From: Limonium bicolor
Taxonomy: Eukaryota; Streptophyta; Magnoliopsida; Caryophyllales; Plumbaginaceae
Assembly (NCBI GenBank): GCA_023374045.1
Contig: CM041779.1
Coordinates: 302,136,167 to 302,200,166, forward strand
Length of the DNA: 64,000 nucleotides
Direction: 5' to 3'
How positions within the stretch are numbered: position 1 is the first letter of the stretch; the number at the start of each line of letters is the position of its first letter. Below are positions 45,575-57,138 of the stretch, in pieces. The notes beneath the pieces were generated by a model. The model ran no database searches and was not told the DNA's origin. It saw nothing but the letters and a program-made list of their open reading frames with translations. A program made the position numbers and the translations under genes.

Positions 45575-48500
45575 TGTAAGAAAACCATACCTGTCACCGG
45601 AGTCCACTTTATCATGTCCATTTATGTTCCTCGAGCAATTCTCGAACAACTGACAACATTACATGTACTTTTATTAACATTGGGGGTAACATGTTTGTTT
45701 AAAGTCTAATGCTTATAGCTTTTCCCGTTAACTTGGTTAAATAACTTTACATTTTTTTTAACATGTTTCACTCTTCATTTTACTTCAACTTTTCACCCAC
45801 CAAATTGTGACTATAACTCACCTAACATGTCCTACACAACCTTATAACATCATTATCCATCAATCCCCATCATTAGACATCTTTTAATAACCTAAAACAA
45901 CAATTTTAGAGCGGTCCGGGACTTGGTAATTACCTTAAGTCCCGGACCAACACTTACAGAGACTCTCGGCCATTTTAATAGGGTGGTCCGGGACCTTGTA
46001 CTCACCCCAAGTCCCGGACCACTACATGGAACAACTCTCGGCCTGTTTTGATATATGGTCCGGAACTTTAACCATTAACCAAGTCCCGGACCCAAGCTAC
46101 AGAATGCTATATTTGCATTTTTAACCTTGTTGCATTATTTCTCCACCTCCATTAAATGTATAAACTACCTAATGTTCCTAGGTATATTCTAATGTCCAAA
46201 TATCATCTTTAACACTCCTAATTCCATGTTTCACTTGTTATTATTATTTTTTTTTAATTTTGAGCCGTCCGACCCACCGTCCGACCCACAACTGGGTCGG
46301 ACCGTTCCAGAAACTTTTCCCGTCTTTTTAATACCCATGTCCGACCCAACCATCTGGGTCGGACCATTCCAGAGACCTAGATCACACATGTCCGACCCAT
46401 GTCCGACCCAACCATCTGGGTCGGACCATTCCAGAAACTCCACAGGTGACTAAAACAGAGCTGTCCGACCCACAACTGGGTCGGACCACTGGGTCGGACA
46501 ACATCAGAGTTTGTCCAAACTTTGTCAAATTTCCTCCAAACTTCTCCTTAAGCCTCCTAATGTGTTCTAACATCATTTGGCACTTCAAACACACCTTTAG
46601 CCATATGCTTAACTCTTTAAATCACTTGCCAAAACCATTTTATCATTCACAAATTTCTTACAAAATTCTTAGCATTGGAATGTTTTCTCCTTAAGATTTC
46701 TAAGTGGTATTTCACCAATAATGACCACTATTCCAAGGTGTTTCCTCTACACCTTAACATCATCTCTCAAACTTCTTTTCTTACTAACTAAATATCCTTT
46801 TCACATCTTACCTAAACATCATTTCTTCCTTGTACATCAACATTCCTAAACTTAAACAAACTTCTCCAAGGCTTTAATACATCCACAAAACACCCATTGA
46901 ATCCTTAGAACTTCCAAGATAATACCTAAATCCTTGTACTACTCTAAATCACCTTAATACATGTTTTCTACCCAAGTAAAACATTTGTTCACCTTCACAA
47001 TTCCTAGTTCACCAAAACCATTTAAACACTTAGGACTTCTTACACATTTTCCCAAATTTGGCCATAGCTTCTCTTGTATATACTCACATCCAAACACTTA
47101 GGTTTTTACCTTATTTCATTCAAGAGCACCTAAAATCCATCAAACACATTTTATACACAAAACTTCACACATTTAGCACTACATCACAATATAGTGCAAT
47201 AACTTAAATTGCTTGGCGCTTAGGCCCTTAAATAACATGGCTCTTAGGCCCTTAACTTGCATAAACCATAAACACTGAATTTCCCACATAAATAATGCCT
47301 TTGACCTGCAAATACACCCAACAATACATATGCCCTTAATAAACTCCTTGAGAGCATTTCACTAGGTCATTCACCTTTGGCTCCTTAGATCATTTTAACA
47401 AGCAATATAAGCTCATTTCTCCTAAGGCATTATACCACATTAGGTTAGTATGTTTACCTCTTTCCACACAAACTTCTTTCTTGTTTCCTTATAAAACCGG
47501 TAAGGTATTTGATTCCTTGTCAACTACTACACAATATACAAGCAAAGAAATGAGTATACAAGCTCCAAGCTTAAAACTCATTGTAAACCCTAGGTTTACA
47601 TTGTTTCAAAAACATTAATGTAGTTGTTTTACCTTGATCTTTGAAGGGAGTTTGAATATCTATGAAGAGAGGACTCCACCTAGTCCATGAAAGGTTGGAA
47701 TGAAGCTAGAACAAAGTCACACCAAGAGCACCATTAATGTGCAATTTCGGTCAAGGCAAAAACATGAAGGAAACTTGATTTTCTTTGAGATCCTTACCTA
47801 GAAGCAAAGGAGAGTAATAATATGTAGAAAGGTGAGCTCAAGCTCCTTCAATGGTGAATCTCCATGGCACCAAAATTGAGCTCTTGAAGATTTGAAAAGA
47901 TAGAAGTGTAGAGCTTGGTCTAACTAAGACAAATATAGTCTTAGAATTTGATTTGGAGCATGGAGTTGGATTTGGCAAAGAAATGAAGATGGAGAAGAGA
48001 TGGAGCTGTAGCAAATCGTAAATGGAGGGAGGGAGGAAGAAGATGGCCACCGTGGGAAATGAAAGGAAATAAGAGGAGGAGAGGGTAAGTTTGCTTTTGT
48101 TAAGATATTTATGTATAAAGCAAAAATAGTACTTTACTTTAAGCTTTACTTTACTTATTTGATTTCTTTTTCAAATTGGTGACTCACACCTTGAAAAACC
48201 GGCCCCCATTTAGTTAGAAGGGTACTTTAGTCTTTATTTGTCAATTTAATTACTTATGATAACATATGTTACAAACTAGCTTATAAAAATCACTATTCAC
48301 AAAAACAAGGCACATAGAAGTGAAATTTTTGATTTCCCATTGATATAGACTTCCAAATGTGATACTATTTAGTACACATGTTAATTAAAGAGTAATGATG
48401 GACATTTAGCCATTCAAAACTCATTTACAAGACAATTTTTCAAAAACGTGCTTTAAGACTCCTTAAAGCACATTTTGTGTTTTAACTTGTTTTCAAGCTT

Positions 48501-48903
48501 GGTTTTCTTTGGTAATTGATTTAATATGTTCATTAACATATTTATATGATATAGGTATGACCATTAGGTCTTATACAAATTTATCCCAAGCTTAGAGCAC
48601 TTTTAGCCCATATTGACCTTAAGGTATTTATTTATGTTTTGTTTGGTTCCAGTGTCTACCAAGGTTTCCTAAGGACTTAATTAGCCCTATTAAATCATAA
48701 TGAATATTATTAAGTCTTGGTAGGCTCTTTGGGTCCTAACCAAGTTCACTCATAGCTTAGAGCATGTTTTTGCTCAAACTGTATCTTAGTGCTTTACCGC
48801 ATTTACTATGGTTTAAATTGTTCACTGATTTCTGAGGCACTTTTTAGCCTTTACATACCATAGTTTGATATCTAAACCACATATCAAGGTTTGGGGTATT
48901 TCA
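45575..48903 (-). repeat. Right (5') LTR of element B, edge-deleted
   Basis: 3329 bp. It starts TGTAA then jumps directly to GAAAACCATACC, which in the left LTR lies at 913 after at least 910 bp of other LTR sequence. Sense promoter features lie near 48000-48120: TTTATACATAAATA followed by a CT-rich leader. A GTCCGACCC cluster is at 46264-46503. Confidence 0.88.
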
Positions 48904-48988
48904 GTACGTTAATTCCTTATCTTTCTCGGATATAACGTTTCTTTATTCATTAGGATTCTTCTTAATATTAATTTATAAACTATGTACA

Positions 48989-49061
<73 letters not shown>

Positions 49062-49793
49062 TGTATACTGTAGTTAGTATCCATTACAATGTAATACTAA
49101 TATTACATTAATCCTCTGAGTATTTTCCAACTATATAATATATGCTTTTACAACTTTCTAAGTTCCACATGAATTATGAAATTCCTTTTAGTTCTAATCA
49201 TTTAACTATATATATATATATGTTCTCGTAAATTCCAAGGTTACACTATTATTACATTGATCCTCCTAGTTTTTTATTCACCAATATATATACACTTAGT
49301 TTCTCATATGTTCGATATGATACTATTGTTAATTATATTATTCCTTCAAATGTGTTTCAACTATACAATTAATCCTAACCATATACATATCTTATAATTC
49401 CTCATTAAATTTCTCAAAGTTCCAACTCAATTAATCAAATTACCAATAGACCCTAATTTGCCCAATTCTGGTTTTGACCATATACTTCTCAAATTTATGT
49501 CTGACCTTCATAAATTTCCTAAACTTTACAATTGACCACTAATTCTAATTATCTTTTAATTTCAATCCTTCACATAATTAGTTCCAAATTCTCCCTCCAG
49601 CTTTCGAAAATCCTAAACTGACCCATTCTGCCTATTTTGATTTACAACCTAATCTTTCTCAAATTTATGGTTTTACCCCACAAGTTCTCTAAACTTACAA
49701 ATATACTCTAATTCATACTTAACTTATATTTTCAATAATTTCTTCGTTAATTTTGGTCAACACCCTAATCCCTCCTAAGTTGACCGAATATTC
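48904..49793. other. AT-rich flanking DNA, probably an old LTR remnant
   Basis: No gene. The phrasing of 49440-49780 (short T-rich runs, CCAAACT/CCTAATTT motifs) resembles the AT-rich part of the element D LTR at 4900-5400 but is too diverged to align by eye. A (TA)n tract occupies 48990-49058. Confidence 0.4.
48990..49058. repeat. (TA)n microsatellite
   Basis: About 69 bases of alternating TA with one C interruption near 49026. Confidence 0.95.
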
Positions 49794-50105
49794 TGCTAGT
49801 AGAAAAAAGATTTTAAATGACGCACTTTAAACCACGGTTAATCATATAACCGTCATTTAAAATTTTTAAACCACGATTATTAGAATAACCATCACAAAAA
49901 TTCTCGGCGGGAGATTTTATACCACGTTCTGGGTGGAACCGTTGTATATAGCTTGACGCGTTGCATTTTTACCACAGTTCTGGGTGGAACCGTCGTATAT
50001 AGTTTGACGCGTTGTATTATATACCACGGTTCTGGGTGGAACCGTCGTATATAGTTTGACGCGTTGTATTATATACCACGGTTCTGGGTGGAACCGTCGT
50101 ATATA
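49794..50105 (+). mobile_element. Probable terminal fragment of a CACTA (EnSpm) DNA transposon
   Basis: TGCTAGTAGAAAAAAG at 49794 resembles plant CACTA ends (CACTAGTAGAAAA) with the first CA changed to TG. It is followed by ACCACGGTT/AACCGTC hairpins and about 3.5 tandem units of ~60 bp (ACCACGGTTCTGGGTGGAAC, then CGTCGTATATAGTTTGACGC) at 49920-50105. Subterminal repeats like these bind the transposase. Element C cuts the array. The other end is not in the window. Confidence 0.6.
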
Positions 50106-51171
50106 TGTAACACCCCCGAATAAACATCCAATAGTACAAGCCAAGCTCCTAGTCATATTATATGATAACTACGCAGCGGTTCCTACACTATTCGGGTGCT
50201 ACAGACGCCAACCACCCACGTGGTTGACAGTCCTCATTACCAACTCCAAGTTACGGTCTGAATGACTGGAAGTCCAACTTTAACGAAGTCCAAATACAAC
50301 ATAAAGTATACAAACCGAGTACCAAGAGTCTACAATATAAGTTCTCAATCCCACAACATAAACCGAAAGTAAACCCATATATTAAAAAACATACTACTAA
50401 AATTTTTGCCATGTGGACTACCCCCATGATAGTCCTTCACCTACACTCCGTCACGTTCCAGATGATCACCTGTAAAAAAATAAAGGACTCAGCAAAACTA
50501 TGCCGAGTATGAACGTGTGAAGCCCGCATGTTACCGGGCCACACGACTAATTGGTCGAATATTATTAAGTCCATTTTACATGCTATGATAAAGCAGTAAA
50601 GCACACATCAGTACATCATGATATCATACACACTCATCGGTAGCATAGCAATATCAGCAAGCAACCAAACACATCTTGCAAGTAGCACAGCAATATCAAT
50701 AAGCAACCCAGCACAACTTGCCAGTTGCATGACAATGTCAAACACGCAGTCCAGCATAATAAGCTGCTAGTGTAACAACAACAGTCAAGTAATTATAGGA
50801 CGTGTGCGTAGGTACATTATACCGTCAATCCTCGCTATGGGATCATTCAAGAGATTGCGTATTGTTATCTTGTTCTCATTACATATGTTTTTCCTTTCTT
50901 CTCTTGCACCGAGTCCGGGGATGTAGGTTAGATCCCGAGACCTTGTTAAGTAGGTGCTATTCATTCCTTGTTACTTAAATGATCACCTTTGTGAATTTTC
51001 TTATTTGCTTGGTTTCGTTACACATGTTTTCCTCTATTCTCTGGCACCGAGTCAGGGGATATAGATTAGATCCCGAGGCTTTATTATGTAGGTGCTAATC
51101 ATTCCTTGTTTCTTCAAGGGTTACTTGTGAATTCTTTTATCACCGCACGTTGGAGGACGTCTCCTCCATAG

Positions 51172-51480
51172 CTAGTCCCCCATTCCCGACACCCAGGGTC
51201 AAGGAAGCGGAAGTCACCTCTAGACTCCAGGATAAGCTTCACCAATTTGTCACTCCCCCATTCCCGACACCCAGGGTCAAGGAAGCGGAAGTCACCTCTG
51301 GACTCCGGGATGTGCTTCACCAACTTGTCACTCCCCCATTCCCGACACCCAGGGTCAAGGAAGCGGAAGTCACCTCTGGACTCCGGGATGTGCTTCACCA
51401 ACTTGTCACTCCCCCATTCCCGACACCCAGGGTCAAGGAAGCGGAAGTCACCTCTGGACTCCGGGATGTGCTTCACCAAA
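51172..51480. repeat. 78-bp minisatellite, four copies, in element C LTR 1
   Basis: The anchor CATTCCCGAC recurs at 51181, 51259, 51337 and 51415, an exact 78-bp period (26 codons). It leaves ORFs open on both strands with 26-residue repeats (LVKHIPESRGDFRFLDPGC on minus). The matching array in LTR 2 is at about 58202-58507, with a few indels. Confidence 0.95.
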
Positions 51481-52489
51481 ATATATTCCATCATAGACGG
51501 TCAAAGGATCTGATGAGATACCAACTCCCGATCATCCATACCGCGCGGCCCGAGCTGTTGTCTTCCCGGGTTATTCTCATGTTTCACAGTTGATACTTTT
51601 CGTTTCATTATCATTATAATCTCGACACCATAGTGGGTGTCATTAGCGGTCCTCTAAAGTTAGAGAGGATTCGTCTCTTTGTATAGTTCTTTTATTTGTC
51701 TACGTGGTTCGTCATGTCTCACCCAAGGAGACTTGCTCTTCATTATGATTAATGAATAGACACCATAGTGGGTGTCATGGTAGTCCTCAATGGATTAGAG
51801 AGGAGTTCCCCTTATTGAGTTTTCTTTGTTTTCATAGTCGTAGTAGTTCTCGTTTAGTTTTCCCTTTATGTAGTTTCTTTGTTTACATAGTTCGTTGAGT
51901 CTCATCTCAAAGTTCCATAACGCGAAAGGGACTAAACTAACTGTGTGCGCGCAAGTAATATGCCACAACAATATAACAATCACATAGGCAAGATAGGCAA
52001 GCAATCCAATTTCATGCTTTGATTATGTCATTTTCACACACAAGGCACACAGCACACAAGCCGTATAACACGGCAACATACGAACCACACATGTCCATAC
52101 CTTTTTCGCTAGTTCGGGTTGTCTCACACTCGGAGTCCCGGTCGGAGCACGTTACGATCCTAGAGTTAATTAAAACAATGTGTCAGTTCATTATTTTATG
52201 TGACGACACTTTATATCGTATGTTATTCCTTAGGTATGTTGTTACATGCTTAGTTTAGATTGACTCTTAGAATTCCACATGCATTAATCCTAGGCTTAAC
52301 TTACTCCTAGGATATTTCATATCTTTATTTACATGTTAATCAAGCCCTTTTTCCTTAGTAAATGTCTTAGGGCGTTTTAAGAGGTAATTATGTAACAAGT
52401 TTGTATAACATAGTATGACATATCTAATGTGTATTCTTTCCTTAGATAAATGGGTGAGTGATATTTTAACCCTTGTAACGATGATATAT

Positions 52490-54720
52490 ATCATAGGTTA
52501 CCCCTAAAACCCACTTATACAGAAGCCCAAGGTTTATGAAGACGCAACATAAGTTTAGTGTTTAATCTTACATAACCTCTCCTTTAGTATGTTAAACCAT
52601 GTGTATTCTGCCCAAACGTTTCTTCACACACAATCAGGTGAATTAGGTCTGATTTGGGTTCATTAATAAGCTAACACCTCACTCATATTACTCCTATAAT
52701 CTATCTATACAGAACAGCTAAGATATTAGGAACCGGGACAACCAACTCCATGTTCCATTGGGTTTCTTGTTTCTAGTTAGTTTAATTCATGACTGTTGCT
52801 CTCCTATAGTGTTTGCCCAACTAGTTATGTGTGTTAGCTTAGGTTTAAACTCAAGACTTCATTCATAAATGATTCACGTAGCTTCTGTAATACTGCACAG
52901 AAACAGCTACATCAGGGAAATCAGAAGGAAGCAGGACTGAAAATAGGAAACCGGTTTATTGCAGTCTCCTATTGTTATATTTTTTTTTTCAGGTGCTAAA
53001 TGTTTGCTCTAATCCTCCCCAACTTATAGACACTTAGGCTCAGGGGTTAGTCAAAGTCTGAGACTCAAAAATTTCTCCAGAACAGCACTGATAACTACTT
53101 GGAAATTCAGTCAACAGAGAACAGGCAGTGGGAAAAATCTGAAGCAATACATCTGGTTAAGTTCCCTGTTGGTTCATCCTATCACTCTCCTAATTTGTCT
53201 CTCGATATCACTCTTATGTGCTTCTTACTCAGTTAAAATTTTTAGCTCCATTCTCCCCTCAAACTACTTCAATCACCCTCAACTAATTCTCTGCACAGAT
53301 AAACTGAACCCAAACCTGAACTGATAATCTGATATGAACTCTCTGTTATAGTTGGTTGCTGTTTCTTTAATCTCTCTTCTGTTTTTCCTCAACCGATGTA
53401 CAACTTCCTCCAGTTAATTTACACACTTAGTTAAGACAGTTTAAAAGACTCTAAGTTCGTTTTTTTTTTTCAACTCCAGGAGCAAGGCACACTCACCTCT
53501 GAGAAAACTCTACACAGAACTGCAAGTACTGATATGATTTCCTTCTCCTTCTGTTATGTGTCTCGATTATCTAGCCTGTAGTTTGATTTCCCTTAACTGC
53601 TTTAGTTACTACATTGCGTATTTTATTTCAATGCTAGTCCTAAGACAAACCAAGGTTATGCTGTTGTACCCACTTGAATTACAGAAACTCGAGAATCTCT
53701 AGAACTGGAAAAAAGAAACTTGTTTTCTGTCAACTCCTCTTCTAACCTGTCTGTTTAGCCAATGATTTATCTTTCCATCTGTTCCACGATATTCATCATT
53801 TCAATTATGTGTTCCAACCTTATATCAACCCAAAGTAACCTAAGACAACACTACACTCCTAATGTCTCAGAAAAACATCTGTTACACAGGAAGCAACTTC
53901 AGAAACCAAAACAACCACCTTCTGTATCAGTTTCCTGTTATCATTCTTGTATTCCTTCTGCACACTAACGCATCTGTCTCTGATTCATCCCCATGTACTA
54001 CTACTAATCCAACTACTTGTTTTATCTCCATTTTAAACTCGAAACTTCACAACTAACACTCATCAAATCCCTCTGTACAGAAACAGAAATAACCTCCCAG
54101 AAAGAATGAACTGCTCCATCTCTTTTCTTACTGTTTTTCATCAGTTGTTTGGTTTCCCAAATTCTCACGTGATTCTGTCAACTTAACCTACCTCTTTAAT
54201 AACATTTCTGACTCATACCCAAGACTCCATAACTCTTCTATCATCCCAGTAAATCTGTTACAGAAAACTGGAATTAACCACCACCTGATAAAATTCATTT
54301 CTGTTTTGCTTCAGTTATCTACCCTACTTCTTAGTTTCCTTCAACGGTTTCAGTTACTTAGTTATAGGATCTATTACAATCCTAACTCTAAGACAAATCT
54401 CAAAGTAACCTGATAACTCACCGGAGCTTATACTGAGGCAAAAGTTTCAGAAACTGAAATCAATCTGTTACATTCTCTTCTGTTTTTTTCCTTTTTGACA
54501 GACCTGTGTTCTTTTTCTTTTCCTCACTTCTCTTTTGTTTCCCCTTGGTTTAGCTACTGATTAAGTGATTTATCTCGTCATACATTTCTAAACAGACCCA
54601 GACAAGTGTTGTTAACGACACAGAAGTTCAGCTCTACCGAAACACAGAAAGTTGGCTACCCACTTAAACACAACTATACAGACCCTAATATTCTCAGAAC
54701 TGTAACAGTTAGTCATTGTT
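52490..54720. repeat. Degenerate tandem array of ~190-bp monomers in element C LTR 1
   Basis: An ACAGAA-type anchor recurs at about 52518, 52708, 52896, 53078, 53293, 53512, 53681, 53884, 54075, 54259, 54447 and 54619, about 12 units of 168-220 bp. Monomers share a TCTGTTTTTC-type pyrimidine tract and a CTTAGTTA/ACTCTAAGAC segment but are well diverged. The LTR 2 counterpart is about 59530-61740. Confidence 0.7.
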
Positions 54721-54886
54721 TCTTCTCACCTTGTCTAGGAGTTAGTTTTCTCCTTGGATTTCTCCTCAGTTGGGTTTGGCCGTGTGACACAGGATTTCAG
54801 GCCTCAGCTCTTGGTTCTGTTACAGCAAGGAGTTAACAGTGAGTTTAGATCAGGACTTGACAGTTTGATGTTGGTTTATTCTTTTA

Positions 54887-55285
54887 TTGCAGAACCAGTT
54901 AGTACAGCTCACCAGTTTAGTGTCTAGGCAGTTGCTCTTGAACCTATCCTTGTTGCCCACCAGACTTCAACTCCCTGAGACACTCGACACAGCTGAGAAG
55001 GTTGTTCTCAAATGGTCAGGCCGATTCAAGGCAGGTAGACAGATCATAGAACTGGCGAGAGTTTTACCTGGTTTTTGTGATGGGTTTAGCACAGAAATGG
55101 GATTTCTCCCCTGGAGAGCCTTGGCACTATCCTTGAGTGGTTTCACCAGCATTGTCCCGCAAGCAATGAGGAGGGAAAAGAGGTGCAGCAACTCATACAT
55201 ACCTGGTGTGCTAGGATCAGAGAGGGTGGAAGAAATTCCTGCCCATGCAGAAACGTTGCACAGCAGGAGAGTGGAGGGTAGCTGA
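54887..55285 (+). other. Unrecognised 132-codon ORF antisense within element C LTR 1
   Basis: An open frame (starts MQNQLVQLTSLVSRQLLLNL) preceded by TTTTATTGCAG, which looks like a splice acceptor. A second stretch at 55555-55760 also follows a TTTGTTGCAG. The LTR 2 copy (61911-62234) is frameshifted. No domain is recognised; it may be captured exon-like DNA or chance. Confidence 0.3.
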
Positions 55286-56002
55286 GCAAAGGGTATTAAT
55301 CGGAGGACAGTGGTCATGGCTCTAAATTCCTAGAGAGTATGGGTGTAGCAGAAGAGCCAGGGTGCTGTCTCTTGTCTGTTTCCTAACACAAATCGACATA
55401 TATAGTAGCATGTTTTAGTAGCCTTGGAGTTGCTGTTAGAGAGGCAGTAGAGGGGAAGGTTGTGGAAGTTGGGAAAACCGGTACTGGCACGTGGGAGCTT
55501 GAAACAGTACCACCTCTGATATGTATACTGTGACTTGGGTTACTTTTGTTGCAGTCAAAGATGGATTAGGAAGTGTTCGTGGTCTCAGATTACAAGAAGG
55601 AAAGGGGGAGGATGTCATTCCCGATCAAGAATCCAGTGTAACTGCTGATGTTTCTCATTGTCTCCCCTACACATTCATGGTATTTGGAATCAGACAGCAT
55701 AAGACATTGCGGACAGGATTTTTTTTTTGTTCTCGGGCAGACCCATGGAGTATGGGCAACTGAATAGAATAGGCTGTTGCCTCTGAATTGGAGCAGGGGT
55801 ATGAGCTGAATCTTCTTGTTTTCCGTTTCTTCACTCTTTTTTTTTTCTTTTTCTGTTGTTCGATGCCGTTGTCTCGAGGGAGAAGAAGGGCGTCAATGCT
55901 TCAGGGAGTGCGTGACTGATTCTGTTGTTTCTTTTCTTTTCATTTACCTTAGTTGATTTAGTACTAATTCCAATTAGTGTGAGTTAGTAGCTGAAATTGA
56001 GT

Positions 56003-56058
56003 GCAGCTCACCCGGTTAAGCACTTGGAACAAGTATAGGAGGTCTCAGGTTTGAGCCT
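56003..56058 (+). other. tRNA-like pol III box A and box B pair (SINE-like) in element C LTR 1
   Basis: Box A-like GCAGCTCACCCGGTTAAG (56003-56020) and box B-like GGTTTGAGCCT (56048-56058) have tRNA-like spacing, followed by T-rich runs at 56079-56099. The LTR 2 copy is at about 63026-63081. This suggests an embedded tRNA-derived SINE on the plus strand. Confidence 0.5.
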
Positions 56059-56410
56059 CAACAGGAGCGTCTTTGCTCCCTTTTTCCTTTCTTTTTTTTG
56101 TATAAGTTATACTTGATTATTTATATATGTAATATCATATAATATACCACGTTATATTTATTTATTTATTTATTTGTTACAAGGTTACGCGACGTTATCA
56201 TTTTTATTACAACGTTACGATATCGTAACGTTACGCCCATGTAGTTTTCATATTAGTACATATTTAAGTACGCCACTTTATTAGTATGTAACGTCGTCAC
56301 GCGTTCGGACATATGTATATAATAGATTTAAATTTTTTTTGTACGTTATTTTATGTCCGAATTATAAACGTGTTATGATTTTATGCGTTTAATGTTCAGG
56401 GGTATTTTAA

Positions 56411-57138
56411 CTTACCCCCCTTAAAAGAGACTTCGTCCCGAAGTCTTACTTCCTTAACTCATATTTTCCACTCCTAGTAATCTTAGGGATCCAGTCCCGC
56501 ATTCATTATCGATACCAAAAAGATTAAGTCCATAATTATAATGCTCGGTGCTTCTAAGCACCGTGCCACATCAGTGGCTTCACACAAGTTCTCATAGTAG
56601 ACCAGATGCTAGCAATGTATATAACATGCTACAATGCAAACCAAGGCACCCACATTCATTCATACAGAGCATATAACATGCTAAAGTGCAACTAAGGCAC
56701 ACAACATTCATTCTTACATAGCGTACATAACGTTTTCACACACAATCCAAACACACAAACCTACCAAACCAACCACGAGTGGTTGTAGGAATACAACTTA
56801 ATAATTCATCACACATCCAAAACAAAACGCGCTTACCCCCCTTAAAAGAGGGGTACGCCCCCGTACCCTACACTAAACCGAAACATCGATGAAAAGGGAG
56901 GGGTACATAGTTTTCCTTATCGGATTGATTATATGCCATTGTGGAAACGCCAGATCGGGTTTTCCCGAGTGTGAGGAGGCTTTCTACCTCTCCAGCGTTT
57001 TCCTACGGATTGAAATGGACCCTAACTAACGAGCCTCAAAACTAACCCGTGACCCCGTTTCTCAAACTTAGATTTTCCTATTTCTCGGTACTCTCTGTTC
57101 CAGTCATCAGAGCGCAACTACGCTCTGATACCACTTTC
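56411..57138 (-). other. Minimal internal domain of element C
   Basis: 728 bp, non-coding. In plus order: PPT complement CTTACCCCCCTTAAAAG (56411), hairpin GACTTCG-TCC-CGAAGTC (56429-56445), GGGA-tccag-TCCC hairpin (56486-56498), hairpins GGTGCT/AGCACC and GCCAC/GTGGC (56546-56578), a ~75-bp duplicated segment (about 56619-56735), second PPT-like CTTACCCCCC (56832) with GGGTACG-CCCC-CGTACCC (56851-56868), three-stem motif (56945-57000) and the PBS hairpin. Confidence 0.85.
57122..57133 (-). promoter_or_regulatory. PBS of element C (initiator Met tRNA), set in a hairpin
   Basis: Minus strand TGGTATCAGAGC, five bases inside LTR 2. The inverted repeat 57107-57128 pairs TCAGAGCG with CGCTCTGA plus one G-U pair. 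Confidence 0.9.

Larger units (their letters stand above)
1..48903 (-). mobile_element. Element B: non-autonomous LTR retrotransposon (outermost nest level, left end outside window)
   Basis: The left LTR is 1-1268 plus 37814-40806, the internal domain 40807-45574 and the right LTR 45575-48903. Sense is the minus strand: the PPT lies beside the left LTR and the initiator-Met PBS beside the right LTR. The LTR end reads GGGGTATTTCA on the plus strand, as in elements A and D. I see no gag or pol reading frame in the 4.8 kb interior. The left end lies before base 1, so the TSD (expected GTACG from 48904-48908) cannot be confirmed. Confidence 0.85.
50106..56410 (-). repeat. LTR 1 of element C
   Basis: 6305 bp, from TGTAACACCCCCG to GGGGTATTTTAA. 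It holds duplicated segments (50905-50980 with 51042-51117, 51625-51700 with 51759-51830), the 78-bp minisatellite, the ~190-bp degenerate array and a tRNA-like box pair. The outer edge follows ATATA, the presumed TSD. Confidence 0.9.

Noticed and set aside
51114..51593. 126- and 147-codon repeat proteins on both strands
   Set aside because: Open frames arise because the 78-bp unit is a multiple of three. No start context, no domain, within an LTR.
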